Assembly (NCBI GenBank): GCA_035689115.1
Contig: DASSMA010000064.1
Span: forward strand, 62,001-126,000
Reading direction: 5' to 3'
DNA from: JAHFUS01 sp035689115
GTDB lineage: Bacteria > Actinomycetota > Acidimicrobiia > Acidimicrobiales > GCA-2861595
DNA: 64,000 nucleotides
The notes under the pieces are model-generated. The model ran no database searches. It saw nothing but the letters and a program-made list of their open reading frames with translations, and had not been told where the DNA came from. This document shows positions 49,626-58,457 of this stretch, in pieces (the first letter of the stretch is position 1; every line of letters starts with the position of its first letter). Both the position numbers and the translations under genes were made by a program.

Positions 49626-49664
49626 CGAGTACATAGGGTGCGGAAACCGCACCCTATGTACTCG
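49626..49664. terminator. perfect 18-bp bidirectional hairpin
   Basis: CGAGTACATAGGGTGCGG, AAA loop, CCGCACCCTATGTACTCG: no mismatch. It sits between the convergent S9 peptidase (ends 49614) and pckG (ends 49676), as expected for a terminator serving both. There is no long T-run on either side, which is common in actinobacteria. Confidence 0.85.
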
Positions 49665-49675
49665 GGACGCGTGGG

Positions 49676-51475
49676 TCAGGCGCCCGCGGCCCGGTCGGCG
49701 AGGGCGTGGAGCTGCTGCCACAGGGCGGCGGGGAGGCGGTCGCCCAGGGCGGAGAAGTGCTCGGCGATGGACGGCACCTCGTCCTCCCACTCGCCGGGGT
49801 CCACCCGCAGCAGCTCGGCCATGTCGTCCTCGGACAGGCCGAGGCCGCTCACGTCGATGGAGCCGGGGGCGGGCAGGTACCCGATCGGCGTCTTCACCGC
49901 GTCACCCCGGCCGGCGGTGCGCTCGAACACCCACTCCAGGACCCGGCTGTTCTCGCCGAAGCCGGGCCACAGCCAGCGGCCGTTGGCGTCCTTGCGGAAC
50001 CAGTTGACGTAGAAGACCTTGGGCCGCTTGTCGGGCTCGAGGCCCTCGCCCACCTTGAGCCAGTGCCCGAGGTAGTCGGCCATGTTGTACCCGCAGAACG
50101 GCAGCATGGCGAACGGGTCGCGGCGCAGCTTGCCGACGGCGCCGGCCTGGGCGGCGGTGGTCTCCGACGCCATGACCGAGCCGAGGAACACCCCGTGCTC
50201 CCAGTCGAACGCCTCGGTGACCAGCGGGATCACCGAGGAGCGCCGGCCGCCGACCAGGATGGCGGAGACGGGCACGCCGGCCGGGTCCTCCCACTCGTGG
50301 GCGATGGCCGGGTCCTGCGCCGCCGGCGCCGTGAAGCGGGCGTTGGGGTGGGCGGCCGGCGAGCCCTTGGCCGGCGTCCAGTCGTGGCCCCTCCAGTCGG
50401 TGAGGTGCTCCGGTGCGCGGGCCGTCATGTCCTCCCACCACACGTCGCCGTCGTCGGTGAGGGCGGTGTTGGTGAAGATGCAGTTGGCCGCCATCGTGAG
50501 CATGGCGTTGGGGTTGGTCTTGGCGCTGGTGCCCGGGGCCACTCCGAAGAAGCCGGCCTCCGGGTTGATGGCCCACAGCCGCCCGTCGGGGCCCGGCTTC
50601 ATCCAGCAGATGTCGTCGCCGATGGTCTCGACCTTCCAGCCGGGGAGGCTGGGCACGAGCATGGCCAGGTTGGTCTTGCCGCAGGCCGACGGGAAGGCGC
50701 CGGTGACGAAGCGGGTCTCGCCGGCCGGGCTGGTGAGCTTGACGATGAGCATGTGCTCGGCCAGCCAGCCCTCGTCGCGCGCCATCACCGAGGCGATGCG
50801 CAGGGCGAAGCACTTCTTGCCGAGCAGGGCGTTGCCGCCGTAGCCCGAGCCGAACGACCAGATCTCGCGCGTCTCGGGAAAATGGACGATGTACTTGTTG
50901 TCGGCGTCGCACGGCCACGCCACGTCGGCCCGGCCGGGCTCCAGCGGCGCGCCCACCGAGTGCAGGCAGGGCACGAAGGCGCCGTCGTCGCCCAGGACCT
51001 CCAGGGCCCCCCTGCCCATGCGCGTCATGATCCGCATGTTCGCCACCACGTACGGCGAATCGGTGAGCTCGACGCCGATGTGGGCGATGCCGGACCCCAG
51101 CGGGCCCATCGAGAACGGCACCACGTACATGGTGCGGCCCTTCATCGAGCCCCGGAACAGCTCGGTGAGCGTGGCCCGCATCTCCACCGGGTCCCGCCAG
51201 TTGTTGGTGGGGCCGGCGTCGGCCTCGTCGGCCGAGCAGATGAACGTGCGGTCCTCCACGCGGGCGACGTCGCCGGGGTCGGAGCGAGCCCAGTACGAGT
51301 TGGGGCGTTTGGCGTCCGAGAGCCGGGTGAACGTGCCGTTGTCGACGAGCAGCTGGCACAGCCGGTCGTACTCCTCGGCCGACCCGTCGCACCACTCCAC
51401 CCGGTCCGGCGTGGTGAGCGCGGCTACCTCCTCTACCCACTCGAGGAGTCCCTTGTGGCGGGTGGGAGGGGTCAT
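49676..51475 (-). CDS. pckG: phosphoenolpyruvate carboxykinase (GTP)
   Basis: 599 residues, starting TPPTRHKGLLEWVEEVAAL. GTP-type features: kinase P-loop GAFPSACGKTNLAML (about 258-272) with the reactive Cys, GDDICWMKPGPDG, and the C-terminal WFRKDANGRWLWPGFGENSRVLEW. It converts oxaloacetate and GTP to PEP and CO2, the entry to gluconeogenesis. Length is that of bacterial and animal GTP enzymes, and unlike the ATP enzymes of many other bacteria. Confidence 0.96.
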   Translation of the reverse strand: MTPPTRHKGLLEWVEEVAALTTPDRVEWCDGSAEEYDRLCQLLVDNGTFTRLSDAKRPNSYWARSDPGDVARVEDRTFICSADEADAGPTNNWRDPVEMRATLTELFRGSMKGRTMYVVPFSMGPLGSGIAHIGVELTDSPYVVANMRIMTRMGRGALEVLGDDGAFVPCLHSVGAPLEPGRADVAWPCDADNKYIVHFPETREIWSFGSGYGGNALLGKKCFALRIASVMARDEGWLAEHMLIVKLTSPAGETRFVTGAFPSACGKTNLAMLVPSLPGWKVETIGDDICWMKPGPDGRLWAINPEAGFFGVAPGTSAKTNPNAMLTMAANCIFTNTALTDDGDVWWEDMTARAPEHLTDWRGHDWTPAKGSPAAHPNARFTAPAAQDPAIAHEWEDPAGVPVSAILVGGRRSSVIPLVTEAFDWEHGVFLGSVMASETTAAQAGAVGKLRRDPFAMLPFCGYNMADYLGHWLKVGEGLEPDKRPKVFYVNWFRKDANGRWLWPGFGENSRVLEWVFERTAGRGDAVKTPIGYLPAPGSIDVSGLGLSEDDMAELLRVDPGEWEDEVPSIAEHFSALGDRLPAALWQQLHALADRAAGA

Positions 51476-51548
51476 ACGGCAATGGTAATTGTGAGGCGTG
51501 TGGCCCGCGGAGGCGTGGGAAGGCGCCGGCCAGAGGCCGCCCGCCGAG

Positions 51549-51788
51549 TCAGCTCCTGACGGCGGGCGGGTCCGGCGGGGCCCCCATGTCGACCTCCGAG
51601 CCCAGCCGCAGCCGGCTGGCCCGGCCGGCCGCGTCGAGGTCGAACACCACCCGCTGGCCCTGGCGCAGCATCCGGAAGATGGAGCCGGCCAGGGCGTCGG
51701 GCGACAGGTCGAACTCCTTGCGGTCCGTGTCGCGGATGACGACCCCGTCACCCGTGTGAGGGTCGTACGACTTGACCACGCCTTGCAT
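51549..51788 (-). CDS. small cold-shock-like beta-barrel protein
   Basis: 79 residues: MQGVVKSYDPHTGDGVVIRDTD, then LAGSIFRMLRQGQRVVFDLDAAGRASRLRLG. This follows the cold-shock domain order of strands, but the RNP1 motif (KGFGFI) is replaced by GDGVVI, so the aromatic nucleic-acid-binding residues are largely missing. It may still bind RNA weakly or serve another role. It lies 73 bp upstream of pckG on the same strand. Confidence 0.75.
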   Translation of the reverse strand: MQGVVKSYDPHTGDGVVIRDTDRKEFDLSPDALAGSIFRMLRQGQRVVFDLDAAGRASRLRLGSEVDMGAPPDPPAVRS

Positions 51789-51806
51789 CTGCGCTGCTGC
51801 CTCCCT

Positions 51807-51964
51807 CTAGTGCACCGTCTCGGAACTATCACTGGGGTCTCGCCGGCGACGGCTGCGTTGCTCCTCGCCGAGATTGCGCAAGGCAGTCCCGGCTCCGGTG
51901 CGCCTTGCCGGCGACGCCGAGCGCTCGGCGACCCCACCAGGCTATTCCCGAGACGGAGCACTAG
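51807..51964. mobile_element. 158-bp MITE-like element with terminal inverted repeats
   Basis: Ends are CTAGTGCACCGTCTCGG and CCGAGACGGAGCACTAG, 17-bp inverted repeats with one mismatch, and similarity continues inward to GGGGTC/GACCCC. The interior contains further self-complementary GC-rich stretches. No transposase frame. It fills the gap between the cold-shock-like gene and thiL. It could instead be a very large transcribed hairpin. Confidence 0.6.
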
Positions 51965-51996
51965 GCTCGGCCAGTGGAGGCTACCGGAGCGCCCGG

Positions 51997-52905
51997 GTGA
52001 CCGGCGAGTTCGCCGTCATCGAGGGCCTGCGCCGGCGGCTCCCGGGCCCGCCCCCCGGCGAGACCTGGATCGGCGACGACGCCGCCGTGGTGGCTCCGCC
52101 CGCCGGCCGCCTGCTCCTCGCCGCCGACGCCGTGGTCGCCGGCGTGCACGCCGACCTGTCGCTGGTCGGCCTCGACGACCTCGGGTGGAAGGCGGTGGCC
52201 GCCAACGTCAGCGACATCGCCGCCATGGGCGGCCGTCCCCTCCACCTCCTCGTCACCGTGTGCGCCCCGCGCGGCACCGACGTCGACGTCCTCTTCGCCG
52301 GCGTGGCCGAGGCGGCGGCCGCCTACGGCTGCCCGGTGGTGGGCGGGGACCTCGCCGGCGCCCCCGAACTGGTCGTCGCCGTGGCCGTCACCGGCACCAC
52401 CGGCGACGGGCCGGCGGTGCTGCGCTCCGGCGCCCGCCCCGGCGACCGGCTGTTCGCCACCGGTCCCCTCGGCGCCTCGGCCGCCGGCCTGCGACTGCTG
52501 CGGGCCGGTGCCGCCGGCGACGACCCGCTGGTCCGGGCCCACCGCCGGCCCGAGGCGCGCGTCGCCGGGGGAGCCGCCGCCCGGGAGGCCGGCGCCACGG
52601 CCATGGTCGACGTGTCCGACGGCCTGGCTGCCGACGCCGGCCACCTGGCCGAGGCGTCGGGCGTCGGTCTGGCCCTCGACCGCGTCCCCGTCGCCGCCGG
52701 CGCGACCGGGGACGAGGCCCTCGGCGGGGGAGAGGACTACGAGCTGGTCTTCGCCGCCCACGACCCGGTACGGGTGGCCGGCGCCTTCGCCGCCGCCGGC
52801 CTGCCGCCGCCCGTCGAGATCGGCCGGTGCACCGCCGACCCGGCCGAGCGCACCCTCGCCGGCCGCCCCCTGCCGGCCGCCGGCTGGGAGCACGACTTCC
52901 GGTGA
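51997..52905 (+). CDS. thiL: thiamine-monophosphate kinase
   Basis: 302 residues from GTG (TGEFAVIEGLRRRL); the open frame extends upstream into the repeat element, which is not family sequence. Motifs: WIGDDAAVV, LLLAADAVVAGVHADLSL, GWKAVAANVSDIAAMGG, VDVSDGLAADAGHLAEASG and GGGEDYELVF. It phosphorylates thiamine phosphate to the diphosphate cofactor. The stop overlaps the thiD start. Confidence 0.94.
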   Translation: MTGEFAVIEGLRRRLPGPPPGETWIGDDAAVVAPPAGRLLLAADAVVAGVHADLSLVGLDDLGWKAVAANVSDIAAMGGRPLHLLVTVCAPRGTDVDVLFAGVAEAAAAYGCPVVGGDLAGAPELVVAVAVTGTTGDGPAVLRSGARPGDRLFATGPLGASAAGLRLLRAGAAGDDPLVRAHRRPEARVAGGAAAREAGATAMVDVSDGLAADAGHLAEASGVGLALDRVPVAAGATGDEALGGGEDYELVFAAHDPVRVAGAFAAAGLPPPVEIGRCTADPAERTLAGRPLPAAGWEHDFR

Positions 52906-53708
52906 ACCGCCGGCCCGTCGCCCTCACCATCGCCGGCACCGACTCCGGCGGGGGCGCCGGCGTGGCCGCCGACCTCAAGACCTTCGAGGCCCACGGGGTG
53001 TGGGGGACCTGCGCGGTGACGGCGGTGACGGCCCAGGACACCACCGGCGTGCACCGGGTGGAGGCGCTCTCGCCGCAAATGGTGCGGGCCCAGGTCGAGG
53101 CGGTGGCCGGCGACATCGGGGTCGACGCGTCGAAGACCGGGATGCTGGCGTCGGCCGAGCTGGTGCTGGCGGTGGCGGCCGCCGTCCGGGACGCCGCCAT
53201 CCGCAACCTCGTCGTCGACCCGGTCCTGGCCGCCTCCGACGGCACCACCCTGCTCGACGGCGTCGAGGCCCTGCGCGACGGGCTGCTGCCGCTGGCCACC
53301 GTCGTGACCCCGAACCTGGCGGAGGCGGCCGCCCTCGCCGGCCTCCCGGTCGAGGACCGGGCCGGCATGGAGGCCGCCGCACGGGCGCTCCTGGAACGGG
53401 GAGCCAGCGTCGTCATGGTCACCGGCGGCCACCTGGCCGGAGACTCGTCGCCCGACGTGGTGGTCACGGCCGGCGCCCCGGCCCTCTGGCTCGAGGGACC
53501 GCGCCTCGACGCCCGCCACACCCACGGCACGGGGTGCGTGCTGTCGGCCGCCGTGTGCGCCGAGCTGGCGCGCGGCATGGACCCCGTCGACGCCTGCGTG
53601 GCCGCCCGTCAGTTCGTGGCCCGGGCCATCGCCTCCGGCGTCCCCCTCGGGCGGGGCACCGGCCCCGTGGATCCCGGCTGGGAACGGGCCGTCAGTGGGA
53701 GGCCTTGA
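52902..53708 (+). CDS. thiD: hydroxymethylpyrimidine kinase / phosphomethylpyrimidine kinase
   Basis: 268 residues, GTG overlapping the thiL stop. Ribokinase-fold signatures: LTIAGTDSGGGAGVAADLKTF, KTGMLASAELV, DPVLAASDGTTLLD and the anion-hole HTHGTGCVLSAA. It makes HMP-PP for thiamine synthesis, coupled with thiL in one operon. Its last 17 bp overlap the 3-prime end of rpmB on the other strand. Confidence 0.94.
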   Translation: MNRRPVALTIAGTDSGGGAGVAADLKTFEAHGVWGTCAVTAVTAQDTTGVHRVEALSPQMVRAQVEAVAGDIGVDASKTGMLASAELVLAVAAAVRDAAIRNLVVDPVLAASDGTTLLDGVEALRDGLLPLATVVTPNLAEAAALAGLPVEDRAGMEAAARALLERGASVVMVTGGHLAGDSSPDVVVTAGAPALWLEGPRLDARHTHGTGCVLSAAVCAELARGMDPVDACVAARQFVARAIASGVPLGRGTGPVDPGWERAVSGRP

Positions 53709-53886
53709 CGACCTTCCCGGCCCGGATGCACGACGTGCACACGTGGAGCCGCCTGGGGCTGCCGCCGACCATGGCGCGGATGCGCTGGATGTTCGGGTTC
53801 CACCGCCGCTTCGTGCGCCGGTGGGAGTGACTGATGCTCATTCCGAAGGAGGGATGCTTCCCGCACACCTCGCAGACCGCTGCCAT
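53692..53886 (-). CDS. rpmB: 50S ribosomal protein L28
   Basis: 64 residues: AAVCEVCGKHPSFGMSISHS, KRRWNPNIQRIRAMVGG and VCTSCIRAGKVVK. Two CxxC pairs mark the zinc-binding form. Start is the ATG at 53886 rather than one seven codons up. It is divergent from the DAK2 gene with only 26 bp between starts, so their promoters overlap. The pair rpmB/DAK2 is a conserved actinobacterial arrangement. Confidence 0.95.
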   Translation of the reverse strand: MAAVCEVCGKHPSFGMSISHSHRRTKRRWNPNIQRIRAMVGGSPRRLHVCTSCIRAGKVVKASH

Positions 53887-53912
53887 GGGGCTCGACGTTA
53901 CTACCATCCGCC

Positions 53913-55535
53913 GTGGTGGAACCCCTCCAGCGTCTCAGCCCCGTCGACCTGCGCGCCGCCGTGACGGCCTACCGCGACGCCCTGCGAGCCCACAAGGAGG
54001 CGATCAACCGCCTCAACGTGTACCCGGTGCCCGACGGCGACACCGGCACGAACATGACGCTCACCGTCGAGGCGGTGGTGGCCGAGCTGGACGGGACCGA
54101 CGACATGCCGGGCACCTGCACGGCCATCGCCCATGGTTCGCTCATGGGGGCCCGGGGCAATTCGGGGGTGATCCTGTGCCAGGTCCTGCGGGGCCTGTGC
54201 GAGGTGTGGAAGGGCGTCGAGTCGGTCGACGCGGCCATCCTGGCGGAGTCCCTCCGGGCGGCCAGCGACGCCGCCTACCAGGCGGTGGCCCACCCGGTGG
54301 AGGGCACCATCCTCACCGTGGCGGCCGCCGCCGCCGGCGGTGCGGCCCAGGCGCCGGCCGACCTCACGGCCGTGCTGCACGCCGCCCGGGAAGCGGCCCA
54401 GGAAGCGCTGGAGCGCACACCGGAGCTGCTGCCGGTGCTGAAGCAGGCCGGCGTCATCGACGCGGGCGGCGCCGGCTTCGTCCTCCTGCTCGACGCCTTC
54501 CTCAACGTCGTGGCCGGCCACGCCCTGCCCGAGCCGGCGCAGACGGCCGACGCGGCGGCGGCCGTGGCCCACGCCGGCGGCGTTGCGTCCGGCTCCCACC
54601 ACGGCGAGGGCGGGCGCTACGAGGTGATGTACCTGCTGGAGGGCACCGACGAGGCCGTCGCCGCCCTGAAGGAGGCGTGGGACGACATCGGCGACTCCAT
54701 CGCCGTGGTCGGCGGCGAGGGCCAGTGGAAGTGCCACATCCACACCGACGACGTCGGCGCCGCCGTCGAAGCCGCCCTCGACGCCGGCGGCCGCCCCCGC
54801 CAGATCCTCGTCACCGACCTCGAGGGCCAGGTCGAGGAGCAGCGGTGGGTGCGCGAGCACCAGGCCCCGGCCGACCCGGCGGTGCGCACCGCCGTGGTGG
54901 CGGTGGCCAGCGGGGCGGGCGTCACCGAGATCTTCCGCTCCCTCGGCGCCGGCGTGGTGCCGGGCGGGCAGTCGATGAACCCGTCCACCGCCGAGCTGCT
55001 GGCCGCCGTGGAGGCGGTGCCCGCCGACCAGGTCGTGCTCCTGCCCAACAACGGCAACATCGTCCCGGTGGCGAAGCAGGTCGACGGCCTCACCGCCAAG
55101 ACGGTGCGGGTCGTGCCCTCCCGGTCCGTCGCCGAGGGGCTGGCCGCCATGATCGACTACGACGCCGGGCAGGACGCCGACGGCAACGCCGGCGCCATGA
55201 CCGAGGCCGCCGGCCGGGTCGTCCCCGGCGAGGTCACCCGGGCGGTGCGGGCCGCCCCGTCCGAGGCCGGCCCCATCGCCGAGGGCGACTGGCTCGGCCT
55301 GTCGGCCGAAGGCATCGAGGTGGTGGCCCAGAGCGCGGCCGCCGCCGCCACCACCCTGCTCGACAAGCTGGTCACCGCCGACCACGAGCTGGTCACGGTC
55401 CTGGCCGGCGAGGACGCCGACCCCGCCGACGCAGCCGCCGTGCAGGCCTGGCTGGAGGAACACCGGCCGGGAGTCGCCGCCGAGATCCACGACGGCGGCC
55501 AGCCCCTCTACCCGTTCCTCTTCTCGATCGAGTGA
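53913..55535 (+). CDS. DAK2/DegV-type (fatty acid kinase FakA-like) protein
   Basis: 540 residues from GTG. The N-terminal DhaL kinase domain has NRLNVYPVPDGDTGTNMTLT and GSLMGARGNSGVILCQVLRG. The middle and C-terminal domains contain WKCHIHTDDVG, PGGQSMNPSTAELLAAV and LLPNNGNIV, as in FakA/YloV. FakA with FakB phosphorylates fatty acids; in actinobacteria the same gene sits before recG. No FakB gene lies in the window. The stop overlaps recG. Confidence 0.91.
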   Translation: MVEPLQRLSPVDLRAAVTAYRDALRAHKEAINRLNVYPVPDGDTGTNMTLTVEAVVAELDGTDDMPGTCTAIAHGSLMGARGNSGVILCQVLRGLCEVWKGVESVDAAILAESLRAASDAAYQAVAHPVEGTILTVAAAAAGGAAQAPADLTAVLHAAREAAQEALERTPELLPVLKQAGVIDAGGAGFVLLLDAFLNVVAGHALPEPAQTADAAAAVAHAGGVASGSHHGEGGRYEVMYLLEGTDEAVAALKEAWDDIGDSIAVVGGEGQWKCHIHTDDVGAAVEAALDAGGRPRQILVTDLEGQVEEQRWVREHQAPADPAVRTAVVAVASGAGVTEIFRSLGAGVVPGGQSMNPSTAELLAAVEAVPADQVVLLPNNGNIVPVAKQVDGLTAKTVRVVPSRSVAEGLAAMIDYDAGQDADGNAGAMTEAAGRVVPGEVTRAVRAAPSEAGPIAEGDWLGLSAEGIEVVAQSAAAAATTLLDKLVTADHELVTVLAGEDADPADAAAVQAWLEEHRPGVAAEIHDGGQPLYPFLFSIE

Positions 55536-57643
55536 GCCCCCGCCGGCTCAGCACGCTGGCCGCCATCCCGGTGGGCGAGCTGCGGGGCGTCGGCGAAAAG
55601 CGGGTCGAGGACCTCGCCAAGCTCGACATCGAGGTCGTGCTGGACCTGCTCATGCACTACCCCCGCCGGTACGTGGACCGCACCAACCAGGTGACGATCC
55701 GGGACCTGACGGTGGGCCAGGAGGGCATGGTGCTGGGCGTCGTGAAGCGGGTGTCCAAGCGCCGCACCCGCCAGGGGCGCAGCCTCGTCGAGGTCGACGT
55801 GGGGGACGGCAGCGGCTACCTGCGCTGCGTGTTCTTCAACCAGCCGTGGCGGGCCTCCCAGCTCAAGGCCGGCACCGAGGCGGTGTTCTTCGGCCGGCTC
55901 GACCTCTTCCAGGGCCGGCGGCAGATGACCAGCCCGGTGGTCGACCTGGTGGGCGACCGCACCGGGAAGATCGTCCCGATCTACTCCCTCTCCGAGAAGG
56001 CCAACGTGCAGACCTGGGACCTGGCCACCTGGGTGGAGGAGGCCCTTGGCCGGGCGGGGGAGTTCGCCGACCCGCTGTCGCCCCGGTGGCGCGACGAGCT
56101 GCACCTCGCCGGCCGGACCTGGGCCTTCCGCCAGATCCACCTGCCCGAGTCGATGGGCGCCGCCCAGACGGCCCGCCGGCGCCTGGCCTTCGACGAGCTT
56201 TTCCGCCTCCAGGTCGCGCTGGTCCTCCGCAAGCGGGCGGTGGAGCGGGCGTCCAAGGGCATCCGCCACGTGGTCGACGGCGAACTGGTCCGGCGCTTCC
56301 ACCGCAGCCTGCCGTTCGCCCTCACCGACGCCCAGAGCCGGGCCTGGACCGACATCGCCGGCGACCTGGCCGGCCCCCACCCCATGCACCGCCTCCTCCA
56401 GGGCGACGTGGGCGCCGGCAAGACGGTTGTGGCCGTCACCGCCCTCCTGGCCGCGGTGCAGGGCGGCCACCAGGGGGCGCTCATGGCGCCCACCGAGGTG
56501 CTGGCCGAGCAGCACTACCTCTCCGTGCGGGACCTGCTGGGCGGCCTCGAGGTCCCCGACGAGGGCACCCTCACCGGCGACCGGGCCCTGCGGGTGGAGC
56601 TGCTCACCAACCGCACCCCTGCCGCCCGCCGCACCAAGCTGCACGACGCCCTGCGCACCGGCGGCGTCGACATCCTCATCGGCACCCACGCCCTCCTCAC
56701 CGAGCACGTGGCCTTCGCCGACCTGGGCGTGGTGGTGATCGACGAGCAGCACCGCTTCGGCGTGGAGCAGCGGGCCGCCCTGCGGGGCAAGGGGAGCGAC
56801 CCCGACGTGCTGGTGATGACGGCCACGCCGATCCCCCGCACCGCCGCCATGCTCGTCTACGGCGACCTCGACCTCACGGTCCTCGACACGCTCCCGCCCG
56901 GGCGCACGCCCGTCGTCACCCGCTGGGCCCGCACCGAGGAGGAGGAGGGGGCGGCGTGGGCGGCGGTCCGCGACCAGGTGGAGGACGGCCGCCAGGCGTT
57001 CGTCGTGTGCCCGCTCATCGAGGAGTCCGAGCGGATCCAGGCCCGGTCGGCCACCGAGGAGTTCGACCGGCTGCGCACCGAGGTCCTCCCGGGTCTGCGC
57101 CTGGGCCTGCTCCACGGGCAGCTGTCGGCCGGCGACAAGGAGGAGGTGATGGGCGCCTTCCGGCGGGGCGACGTCGACGTGCTGGTCGCCACCACCGTCG
57201 TGGAGGTCGGCGTCGACATCCCCAACGCCACGGTGATGGTGGTCGAGGACGCCGCCCGCTTCGGGATGGCCCAGCTCCACCAGCTCCGGGGCCGGGTGGG
57301 GCGGGGGGCGGCGGTGTCGTGGTGCTACCTCCTGGGCGAGGCGCCCACGCCCGACGCCGTGGAGCGGCTGGCCGCGCTGGTGGACACCACCGACGGCTTC
57401 AAGCTGGCCGAGGTCGACCTCGACCTGCGGGGCGAGGGCTCCATCCTCGGCACCCGCCAGAAGGGCCGCAGCGACCTGCGCCTGGCATCGCTGCGCCGGG
57501 ACAAGGACCTGGTCGTGGAGGCCCGCCGGGTGGCCACCGCCGTCGTCGACGGGGACCCGTTCCTGGCCGGCAACGAGGTCCTGGCCGACGAGGTCCGCCT
57601 GCTCATCGACGAGGAGGACGCCGAGTTCCTGTTCAAGTCCTGA
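55532..57643 (+). CDS. recG: ATP-dependent DNA helicase RecG
   Basis: 703 residues, GTG overlapping the previous stop. The N-terminal wedge OB-fold has LMHYPRRYVDRTNQVTIRDL and FFNQPWRASQLKAGTEAVFFG. Helicase motifs: LQGDVGAGKTVVAV (near 290), MAPTEVLAEQHY, VVIDEQHRFGVEQR, VMTATPIPRTAAM and VATTVVEVGVDIPNATVMV. It remodels stalled forks and Holliday junctions. Confidence 0.96.
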   Translation: MSPRRLSTLAAIPVGELRGVGEKRVEDLAKLDIEVVLDLLMHYPRRYVDRTNQVTIRDLTVGQEGMVLGVVKRVSKRRTRQGRSLVEVDVGDGSGYLRCVFFNQPWRASQLKAGTEAVFFGRLDLFQGRRQMTSPVVDLVGDRTGKIVPIYSLSEKANVQTWDLATWVEEALGRAGEFADPLSPRWRDELHLAGRTWAFRQIHLPESMGAAQTARRRLAFDELFRLQVALVLRKRAVERASKGIRHVVDGELVRRFHRSLPFALTDAQSRAWTDIAGDLAGPHPMHRLLQGDVGAGKTVVAVTALLAAVQGGHQGALMAPTEVLAEQHYLSVRDLLGGLEVPDEGTLTGDRALRVELLTNRTPAARRTKLHDALRTGGVDILIGTHALLTEHVAFADLGVVVIDEQHRFGVEQRAALRGKGSDPDVLVMTATPIPRTAAMLVYGDLDLTVLDTLPPGRTPVVTRWARTEEEEGAAWAAVRDQVEDGRQAFVVCPLIEESERIQARSATEEFDRLRTEVLPGLRLGLLHGQLSAGDKEEVMGAFRRGDVDVLVATTVVEVGVDIPNATVMVVEDAARFGMAQLHQLRGRVGRGAAVSWCYLLGEAPTPDAVERLAALVDTTDGFKLAEVDLDLRGEGSILGTRQKGRSDLRLASLRRDKDLVVEARRVATAVVDGDPFLAGNEVLADEVRLLIDEEDAEFLFKS

Positions 57644-57672
57644 GGCGGGGGCCCGAGGTAGCGTCGGCGCCC

Positions 57673-58416
57673 ATGGCGGACCCGCCCCTCGTGGTCGTCG
57701 ACGAGGTGCACAAGTCGTTCGGCGACGTCGAGGCCCTCCGGGGCGTGAGCCTCACGGTCGACCGGGGCGAGGTGGTCGTGGTGGTCGGCCCGTCGGGCTC
57801 CGGCAAGTCCACCCTGTGTCGCTGCATCAACCGCCTCGAGCCGGTGGACTCGGGCACCATCAGCATCGACGGCGTCCCGCTGCCCGAGGAGGGCCGGGAG
57901 CTGGCCCGGCTGCGGGCCGACGTCGGCATGGTGTTCCAGTCGTTCAACCTCTTCCCCCACAGGACGGTGCTCGACAACGTGACCCTCGGGCCGGTGAAGG
58001 TGCGGAAGATGTCGAAGGCCGACGCCCGGGCCCGGGCCCTGGACCTGCTCCAGCGGGTGGGGATCGCCGACAAGGCGGGCCGCTACCCGGCCGAGCTCTC
58101 CGGCGGCCAGCAGCAGCGGGCGGCCATCGCCCGCGCCCTGGCCATGGGCCCCAAGCTCATGCTCTTCGACGAGCCGACGTCGGCCCTCGACCCGGAGATG
58201 ATCAAGGAGGTGCTCGACGTCATGGTCGAGCTGGCGGCGGCGGGAACCACGATGGTGGTCGTCTCCCACGAGATGGGCTTCGCCCGGTCGGCTGCCCGGC
58301 GGGTGGTCTTCATGGACGAGGGCCGCATCCTGGAGGACGCCCCGCCCGACCGGTTCTTCTCCGCCCCGGCCACCGACCGGGCCCGAGATTTCCTGTCGAA
58401 GATCCTCGCTCACTGA
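57673..58416 (+). CDS. polar amino acid ABC transporter ATPase
   Basis: 247 residues. Walker A GPSGSGKST, Q-loop VFQSFNLFPHRTVL, signature LSGGQQQRAAIARALA, Walker B LMLFDEPTSALDPEM, and H-loop VSHEMGFAR: the GlnQ/GluA branch. It starts a four-gene transporter operon (ATPase, binding lipoprotein, two permeases) with the promoter region at 57644-57672 or upstream in recG. Confidence 0.94.
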   Translation: MADPPLVVVDEVHKSFGDVEALRGVSLTVDRGEVVVVVGPSGSGKSTLCRCINRLEPVDSGTISIDGVPLPEEGRELARLRADVGMVFQSFNLFPHRTVLDNVTLGPVKVRKMSKADARARALDLLQRVGIADKAGRYPAELSGGQQQRAAIARALAMGPKLMLFDEPTSALDPEMIKEVLDVMVELAAAGTTMVVVSHEMGFARSAARRVVFMDEGRILEDAPPDRFFSAPATDRARDFLSKILAH

Positions 58417-58457
58417 ATGAAGTAGACATTCCCGCCAGCGACCATGAGGAGGCAGCG

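Noticed and set aside
51874..51996. Upstream extension of thiL
   Set aside because: The extra residues come from the repeat element and are not ThiL sequence.
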